Shown piece after piece: positions 10,695 through 20,776 of a DNA stretch of 64,000 nucleotides. The notes below the pieces were generated by a model, which was not told where the DNA came from, ran no database searches, and worked only from the letters and a program-made list of their open reading frames with translations. The translations under genes were made by a program, and so were the position numbers. The stretch spans positions 4,030,001 through 4,094,000 of the forward strand of contig NC_133302.1 in assembly GCF_005239225.2 (NCBI RefSeq), read 5' to 3'. Source of the DNA: Populus alba (Eukaryota; Streptophyta; Magnoliopsida; Malpighiales; Salicaceae). Numbering within the stretch: position 1 is the stretch's first letter; each line of letters begins with the position of its first letter.

Positions 10695-11835
10695 GGCATC
10701 TCTTCCACAATATCCGGAAAGGCCTCCAGTTTCTCTTAGGCAGTAAGAAGCAGGGTGGCAAGAGATTTCAACCTGAATCTGCTGATTAGTGTTTGGAAAA
10801 TCTTACAACATCAAGGCAAAGCTCCACAAAATCCTCAGAGGGTTGGGGTTTTCTAAATGCTTTCCAGCTAAATTGTGAGAGAGCATCACTGGGGCATAGT
10901 TCCTCTGCTTTGTGTAGTATTTCCGCTCCATGGGAAAACAACAAATGTTCATATCTTCTCGTAATAATGATTCTACTGTCTGTACCAAGGCAATCTATTC
11001 ATCAAGCTAACATCATCAATGTCAATAAGAACCTTTTTAGTGCACAATCTGTCCCTTATCGCATCTATTCCTGGATAGAGATTCCCAGCTATAAATTTTC
11101 TCTCCTGTATCTGAGACAGAAGTGTTTCTTGTTGTTCAACAGCCCTGTTTTGCTTCGACATTTCTCTAACATTTGCAAGAAAGAAGCTGCTTTCAAATTG
11201 ATTAGCAATTTTGTTGTAAATAGCTTTGGCAACAGGTGTCCCTGTTCGACCAATTCCCCTGATCCCTACCGTGCGAACATCATTTGACCCATTGCTTAAC
11301 ATACAGTATCCATGCATATGAGAATCTAACCCAACAGGATAATCAGCAACATGTAAGAATGTGCGTCCCAATATATTCAAGACCTTGTCAACAAATTTGA
11401 ACTATTACAAACAAAATAAATTTATAATATGATTGTGAAAATCAGGTTGAATTTAAGAGAAATTTTATTTAATTTTCCTATAATATACTGAAATGAAAAA
11501 AAACAGGGAGTTTAAATGAAAAATTCAAGAAATAATAACTCTAAAAATAATAAATTGATATCTCTCGTTTTCATCTACAAAAATTACTATAAAGAAGCAT
11601 TGTCTAAATACTATCCTGGCAGCTGCTTTTCTTAGAGCTTCCTTCCACCCCTACAACTTTTCTGTACTCACCATGCTTATAAATGCAGATATTCTCCAAA
11701 ATGCTTCTTTTGTTCTTCCATTTCTGATGATCCACATTATAGAACACAGGTAAAACCACGTGTCCCTTAATTTGATTCCTTACATCAAATCATCTTCACC
11801 AGCTCATCCAAGCAATAAGTAGAATTCCTTATATT
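10695..11835 (-). pseudogene. TIR-NB-LRR fragment, antisense to BED-NLR 1 (copy 1)
   Basis: Read on the minus strand: a TIR C-terminal remnant at 11604-11835 (DELV-like then NVDHQKWKN-like wording), an NB-ARC piece at 10793-11402 (FLHVADYPVGLDSH, AKAIYNKIANQFESSFFLANVREM, KKVLIDIDDV) and a short LRR stub near 10700-10760 (LE.FPDIVEEMP). The P-loop reads GIRGIGRTGTPVAKA instead of GIGGIGKTTVAKA: the nucleotide-binding lysine is lost and a residue is inserted. Several frames are broken, so it cannot encode a working receptor. The same fragment is at 36770-37895. Confidence 0.88.
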
Positions 11836-11870
11836 TTTTTTTACTTATTTTAAATTATTGATTTTTTTTT

Positions 11871-12085
11871 TAAAAAAACTTCAATCATGTTTTCTTTTAA
11901 TTAAAAAAAGGCTATTAATAAAAAACAATATTTGGTAAAAAATAAATACTTGCAATAGAAAAGAATAATTCATTTAATAAAAAAATATTTTTTGAGAATC
12001 TAAATTATAGCATTTTGTATAAATATCTATTTTGATTATTAAAGAACTAAGTAATAATAGATTTTGAAAACTATCCCGCGACATG
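11871..12085. other. Short AT-rich spacer
   Basis: Between the duplicon end and the Copia fragment only poly-A/T tracts are seen. Confidence 0.5.
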
Positions 12086-12108
12086 CTGTATTATAGAATA
12101 TACTTATA

Positions 12109-12230
12109 TAGGAAATATTGTAGACATACTCTTGTGTGGTAAACTCCACCATTACTATTGTATATTGCCTTACATATATATATAGAAAGGGTTGGCTACC
12201 TATTAGGTCAAGCTTCCCAATTATTCTCAA
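12109..12230 (+). repeat. Copia LTR remnant (left member of inverted pair)
   Basis: Sequence from about tataggaaatattgtag to ttattctcaac lies directly before a primer-binding site. It matches the reverse complement of 14857-14997. The left end has lost its TG. Boundaries are approximate. Confidence 0.65.
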
Positions 12231-12231
12231 C

Positions 12232-12244
12232 TTGGTATCAGAGC
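12232..12244 (+). other. Primer-binding site, initiator tRNA-Met type
   Basis: TTGGTATCAGAGC follows the LTR remnant, the standard Copia primer site complementary to the initiator methionine tRNA 3' end. Confidence 0.8.
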
Positions 12245-12926
12245 TTTCTGCCGTCAAAACTCTTTTCTCCCTTCCTCCCTTTACAGCCAGCCCTCTCTTT
12301 ACTTTCTCTCCATGGATTCTACTGCTGCCGCCGACTTCTCCCTCTCCACAGGTGGCGCAGCACAGCCGGCCAGCTATCCCCAAGTTGCTGCCGCTGGTGC
12401 TTTTTCCTCCCCACAGTAGCCTCCACTTGCAGAGCTTGTCTCTGATTCTTCCTCCCAAGTCCCTGCTGTTCCTTTACCTCTCATGGGAACCCACACTACA
12501 ACTATTATTCCTTTAGCGAACACTCACCAAGTTGTTTCGCTAAAGCTTACGAACACCAATTATCTCTATTGGAGAATGCAGATGAAGCCATATCTCCTTG
12601 GTCAAGGTGTTTTTCACTTCGTTGACGGCTCAGTGTCGTGTCCTCCATCTCATATTTTTGACAGCTCTGCTGGTTCTTCCTCTATCATCAGCCCTTCTTT
12701 TCTTCGTTGGAAGCAACATGATCAACTTATTTTGAGTGCTTTACTCTCCTCTCTCTGTGTGGATGTGTTGCATCTCGTGGTAGATTGTTCTACTTCGCAT
12801 TGTGTTTGGTGCACTTTTGAGAAAGCGCTTACCTCTCCATCTAATTCTCGCATCATGCAACTCCATGGCTCCTTTCAAGAGCTTCGACAAGGTGACTCAT
12901 CGGTTAGTCTATACATGCACGGGTAG
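12245..12926 (+). pseudogene. Copia gag N-terminal fragment (+)
   Basis: Leader sequence then 12483-12926 encodes a Copia-type gag start: KLTNTNYLYWRMQMKPYLLG, DQLILSALLSSL, NSRIMQLHGSFQELRQGDSS. It stops abruptly after YMHG, where related elements continue, and runs into a BED relic. It is the plus-strand twin of the minus-strand fragment at 13926-14577. Confidence 0.85.
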
Positions 12927-12944
12927 ATAAGTAGGTTTTTTCTG

Positions 12945-13900
12945 AAGGATAAAATGGTTCAATCAAATTATTCATTTTGGAATGATGTTGATGTTCTTTT
13001 TCGTTTTTCTTTTCTGCAGAGCCACTGCTCAAAATGATTCGACCAAATGATCCAGTTTGGCGTCATGCTGACAGATCTTCCACAACATATGTTGAAAATA
13101 TGGTTGACGGTAGAATGTGTTAAAGAACCAACTCAACCCAATAATTTAAGTTGTTAGGTGAGGTTTTAGGATATGATTTATATTATTATCTAACACACCC
13201 TTTCAAGTGAAAGCTTTTTGGGCTTGAAACTTACACAGACTCACATTACCTTGTGCTTAATTTTATCAAATAAATAAGGATGATGAGATTCGAACTTGTG
13301 ACCACTAGGTTATCAAAGTTCTGATACCATATCAAAAAAACCAGCACAATCCAATAATTTATGCTATGGTAAGGTTCCAGAATATGATTTATATTATTGT
13401 CTAACCGAATGAAATGTAAGCTTTGTGGGCAATTGTTTGCCGAAGGTACTTCCATCTCGAGATCAAATTCCATTTGTCAGGAGTGAAATGGCGTGGTGTT
13501 AAAATTTGTGAAGATGTTCCAAAAGAAGTTCAAGATGCAGCCCTTGCAGTGATTGATGGCCCTCCAGAAAAAAAAAAGTTTAAAACTGTAGCAGGCTCAA
13601 GCAGTAACGAGGTCCCTAATGCAATTTCAGCTTATGCACAAGAACAGAACAATGAAGGGACACATGTAGAAATGGCACAACAAGGAGAAGCTGTTCTCAC
13701 TGGAGAACATGCATGGGCAAATGATTTCATTGGAGGAGGGATTGAGCTTGTGCATAATACATCGAAGCGTAGACCAGTATCAGAGCAACTCTGCTGTGGT
13801 GTTTGTTCTGCTGCCAATTGTTTGGCTGCCAGTCTGTAGCAGATTGGCCCCTGTTCTAGTGAGTGTAGCAGTTGTTGTTGGGATGCCAATTACCTCAAGA
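12945..13900 (+). pseudogene. BED zinc finger exon relic of a third BED-NLR, split by a TRIM
   Basis: Before the insertion, MIRPNDPVWRHAD...MVDGRM (about 13034-13117) corresponds to the start of a BED exon, with an upstream ttttctgcag acceptor-like site near 13019. After it, CKLCGQLFAEGTSIS, then a one-base shift, then KFHLSGVKWRGVKICEDVP continues the BED finger and linker (13411-13720). It aligns with the linker of the two intact genes as far as VEMAQQGEA, then diverges into unrelated sequence. No NB-ARC or LRR follows. It is a truncated, frameshifted gene remnant. Confidence 0.85.
13118..13406 (-). mobile_element. TRIM (terminal-repeat retrotransposon in miniature) with 5-bp TSD GAATG
   Basis: A 289-bp insert splits the BED exon; GAATG is repeated at 13113-13117 and 13407-13411. 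The ends are direct repeats of about 78 bp (13118-13195 and about 13329-13406), sharing ccaataattta and gatatgatttatattatt-type wording. Inside, on the minus strand, a primer site like TGGTATCAGA follows one repeat and a purine tract (cttgaaagggtg) precedes the other. No coding capacity. Related degenerate copies lie at 3436, 44606, 54560 and 57680. Confidence 0.82.
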
Positions 13901-13925
13901 ACAACCCTTGTTATGGCTAAAGTTT

Positions 13926-14577
13926 AAGCTGTGATGAGACATAGCAAGATGGGTAGAGGGATGTGGTATTGGCAGCATAGTTGCGACAACAGAGATGAAG
14001 GCAATAGAGAAGTAGTGGCATCCATGGACTGAAGAGAGTTATTGTACAAAAATTCATGGGTGAGAAGATGGCTGTGTATACCAGCATACGACAGCGGTTC
14101 TTCCTTGGTTATAAGACTCGTTACCAAGTCTTTGAACTTACCACAAAGGCCATGAAATACATAGAGATTGAATTCTTCAAGAGACATAGGGCGACCAACA
14201 ACAGCCAATTCATCAAATAACAATTTGGCTTGTTGCATGTAGATATTTATCGATGAGTCACCTTGCCAAAGAGCTTGGAAGGAACCATGAAGTTGCATGA
14301 TGCGAGAATTGGACAGAGACGCAAGGGCTTTCTCAAGAGTGTGCCAAACACAATGCGAGGTATGACAATCTATCACGAGATGCAACACATCCACGGAGAG
14401 GGAGGAGAGTAATGCACTCAAAATAAGTTGATTTTGTTGCTTCCAATAAAGAGAAGAATGGCTGATTGTAGAGGAAGGACCAGCAGAACTGTTAGAAACA
14501 TGAGACGGAGGATATGACATTAAGCCATCAACAAAGTGAAAAACACCTTGACCAAGAAGATAGGGCTTCATTTGCAT
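13926..14577 (-). pseudogene. Copia gag N-terminal fragment (-)
   Basis: The minus strand reads MQMKPYLLGQGVFHFVDG, QNQLILSALLSSLSVDVLHL, NSRIMQLHGSFQALWQGDSS and FNLYVFHGLCGKFKDLVTSL, a Copia gag of the same family as 12483-12926. The start is displaced by a stop upstream of MQMKPY. The reading frame ends near 13924, where it meets the BED relic's foreign tail. No protease, integrase or RT follows. Confidence 0.87.
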
Positions 14578-14843
14578 TCACCAATAGAGATAATTTGTGT
14601 TCGTAAGTTTCAACGAAACAACTTGGTGGGTGTTTGATAAAGCAATGACAGTTGGAGTTTGTGTTCCTATAATGTGCAGAGGAATGACAGAACTTGTAAG
14701 GAGATGTCAGAGACATGCTCTGCAAATAGAGGCTGTTGTTGTGGAAGAAAGACATCGCAGGCAGCAGTAGAATCTATTTAGGAAAAGCAGAGAGAAGGTC
14801 GGCTGCAAGGGGGAGAGAGAGAAAATAGTTCTGACAGCAGAAG

Positions 14844-14856
14844 ACTCTGATACCAA
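14844..14856 (-). other. Primer-binding site of minus-strand Copia fragment
   Basis: On the minus strand TTGGTATCAGAGT directly follows the LTR remnant at 14857-14997, mirroring 12232-12244. Confidence 0.75.
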
Positions 14857-14997
14857 GTTGAGAATAATTAGGAGGCTTAACCTATTGATTAACTAACCTT
14901 CTCTCTCTATATATATATATGTGTGTGTGTGTAGGGCCATATACAAAAGTAATGGTGGAGGTTACAACACAAGAGTATGACTACAATATTTCCTACA
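14857..14997 (-). repeat. Copia LTR remnant (right member of inverted pair)
   Basis: Minus-strand sequence from TGTAGGAAATATTGTAG to CTCAAC matches 12109-12230. It contains a GT/AT run (about 14913-14931) that the other copy lacks. Confidence 0.65.
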
Positions 14998-15159
14998 TAG
15001 TATGCCTGCAATATTTTCTATATAGATATATTAATAATATAAATGATGAATTAGAAGATGGTAATTAAGTTGATAAGTAATAGTACTCTAAACTAATGCT
15101 CATTGATCATGGATTCTCAAACTAACTCACTTTGATTCTTGTGTTAAAGTTCGTAATTA

Positions 15160-15330
15160 TATGCAGCTCTTATCAAATTAAAAAGAAAAAGAAAAAGAAA
15201 AAGAAAGAAAGAAAATCATTGAAAAAGGACGAACAAAGGTAAAAAGAAGCTCTTGTCAAATTAAAAAGAAAAATAAAAAGAAAAAGAAAGAAAGAAAATC
15301 ATAGAAAAAGGACGAACAAATTAAAGGTGA
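15160..15330. repeat. Local tandem duplication upstream of BED-NLR gene 2
   Basis: A unit with aaattaaaaagaaaaa..., gaaaatcat.gaaaaaggacgaacaaa and gaaaagaagct-type ends occurs twice in a row. Gene 1 has it once (5765-5862). The extra unit therefore arose in this copy after the module duplicated, or was lost from copy 1. Confidence 0.75.
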
Positions 15331-15701
15331 AAAGAAGCTTGCTGTCTCTTGGATTATAATCTTTGGTAAAGTTGTTGCTTCCTTCTCACGGTAACAATAT
15401 CTTCCACATCTCATCTAGTCTACCACTGATTTCGCTTATTTCCCTCACCAAATTTCTTGAACTTTTTTTTTTTCACGATCACTGCTTCCTTTTCTGATTG
15501 AATCGAATCATCTGGAGCTCAACATCTTGCACATATCATCTTATTATACCATTCCCTGTTTTCCTTTTCCCCCTCAGTACGTACCATATCTCATTATACA
15601 TTCTTCTCTGCTCTGCGCTTTGTGCTCTCTCTCTCTCTCTGTTTTTTTTTTCCTGAACACTGCTCAAGCAAACCAGCACTCGAAGAACAACTCGAGTATA
15701 G

Positions 15702-16319
15702 GTAAAATATTTATACTTCATCTTCTTCAATTTTTTTCTTTTTATCATTTTGATTTTTCACCACCTAAAAACATTCTGAAAATTACTGGAAACGGGCTCT
15801 TTGAATTGCCTTAGTAATATAACGACTTGACAAGTCTTTGATCAACTCTCCGTGATGTCCGTATATATATATATATAAAACAGATTCTGTCCTTGATGTC
15901 CATCTTCTTCCGTCAGTGTAACTTTGCCCACCCTTTGCTTTCTCTTGTTTCAAATTGACACTTTTCAAATTTATAGTCTTATGATTGTTGTAAAACACTG
16001 ATTGAATTTTAGTTAAATATATTTTATATAATATAAATTATAGCATTACCATCCACTTTTGTTTAAAGTTGAATGTATAATTTATATTCTCCTTCTTTAC
16101 TTCATGTAAAATTCTTAATGTCAAACGTGGGATTTTATAGTTATGATATATGAATTGCTCGTCTATCAATACACTTTAGTATTAATCAATAAACTCTTTG
16201 ACATCTATAAGAAAATTAAATATGCACTAGGTCCATCTTATCATGTATGAAATTATTTTTTATTATTTTTCAAATTAAAAACTTTTTTATTCAATATTTT
16301 TACTTTTTTTTTTCTACAG
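15702..16319 (+). other. 5'UTR intron of BED-NLR gene 2
   Basis: The donor gtaaaatat follows ctcgagtatag and the acceptor is tttctacag, as in gene 1. The exon resumes nine bases before the ATG. The AT microsatellite is shorter here. Confidence 0.75.
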
Positions 16320-16328
16320 GAGGAGAAA

Positions 16329-19300
16329 ATGTTACGATCATATGATCCATTTTGGAATCATGTTAAAAAAATGGACGATGGTAGGATGGAGTGTAAGTTT
16401 TGTGGGCATTTATTTGCCAAAGGTACTTCCATTTCAAGGATCAAATTGCATTTATCAGGAGTGAAACGGCGGGGTGTTAAAATATGTAAAGATGTCCCAG
16501 AAGAAGTTCAAGAAGCAGCCCGTGCAGCAATTGATGGCCCTCCAGAAAAAATACTTAAAACTGTAGCAGGCTCAGGAAGTAACGATGCCAGTAATGCAAT
16601 TTCAGCTTCGGCACAAGAACAGAACAATGAAGGGAGACATGTAGAAATGACACAGCAAGGAGAAGCTTTTTCCCCTGGAGCGCTCGAAGAGTGGGTGGAT
16701 AGCATCACTGATAAAGAGATTGAGCCTATGTCGAGAACAGACCAAGTGCAGCATCTGGAGAGAGGTAGCTCTCTTGAGAGGCCATCAATTAATCAAGCTG
16801 ATGAGCCTCGAGGAGATTCATTCCAACCAACAGATCCGTTGTGCCTTGACCATGGAATATATTATGATCAACTCTGGTCTCCATTAGTAAACAACGATAC
16901 CATTATGAATGACGTGCAGAACATGGTTAGAGTGAGGACAGAACCAGAGGAGGGGAGGGAGGAGGAGGAGGAGGATGTGGAGAACAATAGTGGAAGATCA
17001 GTGCAGCCTGGCGGAGGAGCTAGTTCTTCCGGAGGCCTTAAATACGATGAGACTAGAGGAGATCTATTACCTATTGGCTCTACAGGGCTAGTGGGTCGAG
17101 CATTTGAAGAGAATATGCATGTGATACGGTCTTTATTAATAGATGATGGAGTCTCAACCATTGGCATTTATGGAATGGGGGGAGTTGGTAAAACGACAAT
17201 GCTGCAACATATTCATAATGAACTTCTACAAAGACCAGACTTTTATCATCATGTTTACTGGGTGACTATGTCTCGGGATTTTAGCATTAATAGATTGCAG
17301 AATCTTATTGCTAAACATCTTGATCTAGATCTTTCAAGTGAAGATGATGATGTGAGTAGAGCTGTCAAATTGTCAAAAGAACTAAGAAAAATAAAAAAAT
17401 GGATTCTCATTTTAGATGATTTGTGGAACTTTTTTAAGCCACATGAAGTGGGAATTCCTATCCCATTGAAAGGATGCAAATTGATTATGACAACTCGATC
17501 AAAACGGATTTGTTACCGGATGGATTGCCAACACAAAATGAAAGTGATGCCACTTTCTAAGGGAGAAGCTTGGACTTTGTTCATGGAGGAACTTGGAAAT
17601 GACATAGCATTTTCTCCAAAAGTTGAACGAATTGCAGTAGCTGTTACAAGGGAATGTGCTGGTTTGCCATTGGGGATTATAACAGTGGCGGGAAGCTTGA
17701 GGGGAGTGGATGACATACACGAGTGGAGGAATACATTGAAGAAATTGAAAGAATCAAAACTTAGGGATATGGAAGATGAGGTATTCCGGTTATTGAGGTT
17801 TAGTTATGATCGGTTAGATGATTTGGCCCTACAAAAATGTCTCTTATATTGCACATCGTTTCCTGAAGATCATAAGATTGAAAGGGAGGAGTTGATAGAT
17901 TATTTGATCGATGAGGGAATAATGGAAGGAATAGGGAGGAGGCAAGAAGAACTTGATGAGGGCCACGCCATGCTCAATAGACTTGAAGATGTCTGCCTAT
18001 TGGAAAGGGGTATATTGTGTATTGTTCGTAGATTTGTCAAGATGCATGACTTGATAAGGGACATGGCCATCCAAATACTGCAAGAGAACTCCCAAGTCAT
18101 TGTTCAAGCAGGTGCACAATTAAGAGAATTACCGGATGCAGAGAAGTGGACAGAGAATCTTACGAGAGTTTCACTAATGCATAATCACATTAAAGAAATT
18201 CCTTCAAGTCATTCACCAAGGTGTCCTCATCTGTCAACTCTATTACTATGTCATAATGAAAGGTTGGGATTTATTGCAGATTCATTTTTTAAGCAATTAC
18301 TTGGGCTCAAGGTACTTGATCTGTCTTATACAAATATTAAAAATTTGACGGATTCTGTCTCTAATTTGGTGAATCTCACTACATTATTGCTTAAAGGTTG
18401 TGAAAAGTTAAGACATGTACCATCATTACAGAAACTCAGGGCATTGAAGAAGTTAGATCTCTCTAATACAACACTTGAAAAGATGCCTCAAGGCATGGAA
18501 TGTCTATCCAACCTGAGATATCTTAGAATTAATGGATGTGGTGAGAAGGAGTTTCCCGGTGGGATACTATCAAAACTCTCTCACTTGCAAGTCTTTATAT
18601 TAGAGGAGTGGATGCCTACTGGATTTGAATCAGAATATGTCCCAGTAACAGTTAAGGGAAAGGAAGTAGGGTGCTTGAGGAAGTTGGAAACTTTAGAATG
18701 CCACTTTGAAGGTCACTCTGACTTGGTAGAGTATCTCAAATCTCGGGATGAGAACCACTCACTAAGTACATACAAAATTTTTGTAGGTCTGTTTGAGCAG
18801 TTTCATCTTTTAAATAAGCATACGTATTGTAGAGATAAAAGTGTTTGGTTGGGTAATTTGACTTTCAACAGAGATGGGAATTTTCAGGACATGTTCTTAA
18901 ATGACCTTCAAGAACTGCTGATTTATAAATGTAACGATGCAACAAGTTTATGTGATGTTCCATTCTTGATGAAGACTGCAACTGAACTGGAGGTCATCAG
19001 CGTTTGGGATTGCAATGGCATAGAGAGCATGGTTTCATCTTCTTGGTTTTGCTCTGCTCCACTACCATCTTCATCTTATAATGGAATATTTTCAAGTCTT
19101 AAAAAGTTCAATTGTTATAGATGTAGAAGCATGAAGAAGCTGTTCCCTCTTGCCTTGTTGCCAAGCCTTGTAAACCTGGAACAGATTATAGTTTATGATT
19201 GTGAGAAAATGGAGGAGATAATATGGACAAGATCTGAAGAAGATGTTGTGGGTGAAGAAGAGAGCAGCATCAACATCGAATTCAAACTCCCTAAGTTAAG

Positions 19301-19568
19301 AATTCTGGACTTGACTGACTTGCCAAAACTTAGAAGCATTTGTAGTGCAAAGCTGATTTGTGATTCTCTCGAAGAAATTCTAGTATCATATTGTCAGGAG
19401 CTAAAGAGAATGGGAATTTTCCCCCAATTGCTTGAAAATGGCCAGCCATCTCCTCCCCCTTCTCTTGTAAGAATATGTATATATCCAAAAGAATGGTGGG
19501 AGTCAGTAGTGGAGTGGGAGCATCCGAACACAAAGGATATCCTTCGACCCTTTGTAGTGTTTTTATAG
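16329..19568 (+). CDS. BED zinc finger-NB-ARC-LRR disease resistance protein (BED-NLR 2)
   Basis: Encodes 1079 residues, one coding exon, starting MLRSYDPFW just after the 5'UTR intron acceptor. Domain order matches BED-NLR 1: BED finger (about 6-55), acidic linker, NB-ARC with GMGGVGKTT, WILILDDLW, GLPLGI and MHDLIRDMA, then LRRs to the C terminus. Differences are scattered. They include a changed P-loop neighbourhood (LLQRPDFYHHVYW), ICYRMDCQ in place of ICDRMDCQ, LERGILCIVRR before MHDL, and a one-residue deletion near RSEEDVVGEEESS. All key motifs are kept, so both copies look functional. As for the family, it should act as a cytoplasmic or nuclear immune sensor; its ligand is unknown. 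The 3' flank is interrupted 447 bases after the stop by a Gypsy insertion. Confidence 0.95.
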   Translation: MLRSYDPFWNHVKKMDDGRMECKFCGHLFAKGTSISRIKLHLSGVKRRGVKICKDVPEEVQEAARAAIDGPPEKILKTVAGSGSNDASNAISASAQEQNNEGRHVEMTQQGEAFSPGALEEWVDSITDKEIEPMSRTDQVQHLERGSSLERPSINQADEPRGDSFQPTDPLCLDHGIYYDQLWSPLVNNDTIMNDVQNMVRVRTEPEEGREEEEEDVENNSGRSVQPGGGASSSGGLKYDETRGDLLPIGSTGLVGRAFEENMHVIRSLLIDDGVSTIGIYGMGGVGKTTMLQHIHNELLQRPDFYHHVYWVTMSRDFSINRLQNLIAKHLDLDLSSEDDDVSRAVKLSKELRKIKKWILILDDLWNFFKPHEVGIPIPLKGCKLIMTTRSKRICYRMDCQHKMKVMPLSKGEAWTLFMEELGNDIAFSPKVERIAVAVTRECAGLPLGIITVAGSLRGVDDIHEWRNTLKKLKESKLRDMEDEVFRLLRFSYDRLDDLALQKCLLYCTSFPEDHKIEREELIDYLIDEGIMEGIGRRQEELDEGHAMLNRLEDVCLLERGILCIVRRFVKMHDLIRDMAIQILQENSQVIVQAGAQLRELPDAEKWTENLTRVSLMHNHIKEIPSSHSPRCPHLSTLLLCHNERLGFIADSFFKQLLGLKVLDLSYTNIKNLTDSVSNLVNLTTLLLKGCEKLRHVPSLQKLRALKKLDLSNTTLEKMPQGMECLSNLRYLRINGCGEKEFPGGILSKLSHLQVFILEEWMPTGFESEYVPVTVKGKEVGCLRKLETLECHFEGHSDLVEYLKSRDENHSLSTYKIFVGLFEQFHLLNKHTYCRDKSVWLGNLTFNRDGNFQDMFLNDLQELLIYKCNDATSLCDVPFLMKTATELEVISVWDCNGIESMVSSSWFCSAPLPSSSYNGIFSSLKKFNCYRCRSMKKLFPLALLPSLVNLEQIIVYDCEKMEEIIWTRSEEDVVGEEESSINIEFKLPKLRILDLTDLPKLRSICSAKLICDSLEEILVSYCQELKRMGIFPQLLENGQPSPPPSLVRICIYPKEWWESVVEWEHPNTKDILRPFVVFL

Positions 19569-19868
19569 GAGATGACTCTATGCTAAATATTGAATTACAG
19601 GTACGCATGGTGATTCCTCTCTCTCTCTCAGTCTGTTTACCTTAGGTTTAATTTTAATGGATTAGCCTCAACCATAACAACTCAATGATTGGTCAATCTA
19701 ATGATTTTGCTGGTACCATCCTAACCTTAAAAATTTCTTTTCTTAACTCTTTATAGTATTTGAAATGATAATTGAAATATAACAGAAAGAACATAATTTG
19801 CTAGGGACAATTTCTAATTATTGAGTTTTTATGCTACTAACAATATTTTCTTGCTTGTTTTTCTGATG

Positions 19869-20009
19869 GGGATCTTCAAGAAGATATTGCAAGGCCAGTT
19901 AGATTTCGAGTCTAAGCCATGACCTAACATTTCAGGCAGTGCCAAGGATCTCTTAAGAAGATGCATGAACATGATCCAAAGGAATGGCTAACAGCTCATG
20001 AAATGCTAT
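19869..20009 (+). pseudogene. CDPK single-exon relic, copy 2, interrupted at its splice donor
   Basis: Same 141-bp kinase exon relic as 10351-10491 (LDFESKP, ISGSAKDL, then [13 protein letters not shown] after a one-base shift), with PW lost by a substitution (CCATGA). The donor gtaag directly after it is the target site duplicated by the Gypsy insertion, so the relic now abuts the LTR. Confidence 0.8.
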
Positions 20010-20014
20010 GTAAG
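20010..20014. other. Target-site duplication GTAAG (left)
   Basis: GTAAG here and at 36569-36573 flank the Gypsy element. Copy 1 of the module has a single GTAAG (10492-10496) in the same context, ctat-GTAAG-tgtcttc. Confidence 0.95.
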
Positions 20015-20776
20015 TGTAGACACAATTTTGTGCACCTGAAATTAAACGAGCACACATGTATAAATATATGATTTTATTAAATATATTAACGGGTACAATT
20101 TTTATGTAATATATTCTTTCAAAAAAATATGGCAATCCTTTGATTCTTCCCTTGGATTTGATGTATGGTGACTTGATTTATTTGAGTAATCAAGCCAAGA
20201 TTTGTGCTTTGCAAGAACGTGAATTTGAGCGTATATTGCGAGGCAAGATGTTGTGATTTGATGCTTTGAAGAGTACCTTGATTTGTCTTTAAAGTGTTGT
20301 TGAAGAACTCTTACGGGGTGTTTTGGCTTGATCCAACAGAGCTTCGTTCTTTTTAGACTTCAAGCGTAGATGAAGGAGGCTTGAGAACTCTTTGAGAGAG
20401 AGCTTCCTTGCTTGAAGAACTTGTCTTGAAGAAAATTTGTATATCCCGGAATCCCTTTCCTTTAGGTTGAGGCTCTCTATTTATAGAGATCTGTAGGGGC
20501 TCTCAGGTCCCTTTCCAATACCACATGACATAATTTTATTGGTTGATATTTATTGACGGGATCTTGCATTTATGAAGAGATATCTGATGGGATCTTGTAT
20601 TTATGACAAGATATCTTGAATATTTCATCCCAAGTGTCAACTTTTCATTGGCCAAGAAATATATGAAGGCTCATTTATTTTCCACGTCATTTATTTCAAT
20701 TTTATTTTATCCCCTCTTTTAAAGAATAAAATGACACATGGTGAAATTTGATTGGTAGAAAATTTGTGTTTCTATA
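20015..20776 (-). repeat. Gypsy 3' LTR (left, by element orientation)
   Basis: Starts tgtagacacaattttgtgcacc and ends gtgtttctata, where the other LTR has tctaca, so the inner terminus is mutated. Next to it lies a purine-rich stretch on the minus strand (cccaaggaggcatc), the probable polypurine tract. Confidence 0.9.

Larger units (their letters stand above)
5640..11870. repeat. NLR module duplicon, copy 1
   Basis: Holds a BED-NB-LRR gene with its promoter and 5'UTR intron, a CDPK exon relic and an antisense TIR-NB-LRR fragment, in that order. The same order and near-identical sequence recur at 15055-37945 once the 16.55-kb Gypsy insertion at 20015-36568 is subtracted. Similarity starts near gaagatggtgattaagttga and fades after tacttattttaaattattga. 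This is therefore a direct segmental duplication of about 6.2 kb. Confidence 0.9.

Noticed and set aside
12039..12458. Overlapping frames on both strands as small genes
   Set aside because: They are readings of the Copia LTR and leader; no independent support.
13240..13330. Possible tRNA gene or SINE (B-box-like gttcgaatctc on the minus strand)
   Set aside because: No cloverleaf or matching A box. The phrase is part of the TRIM internal region, bounded by the TRIM terminal repeats and TSD.
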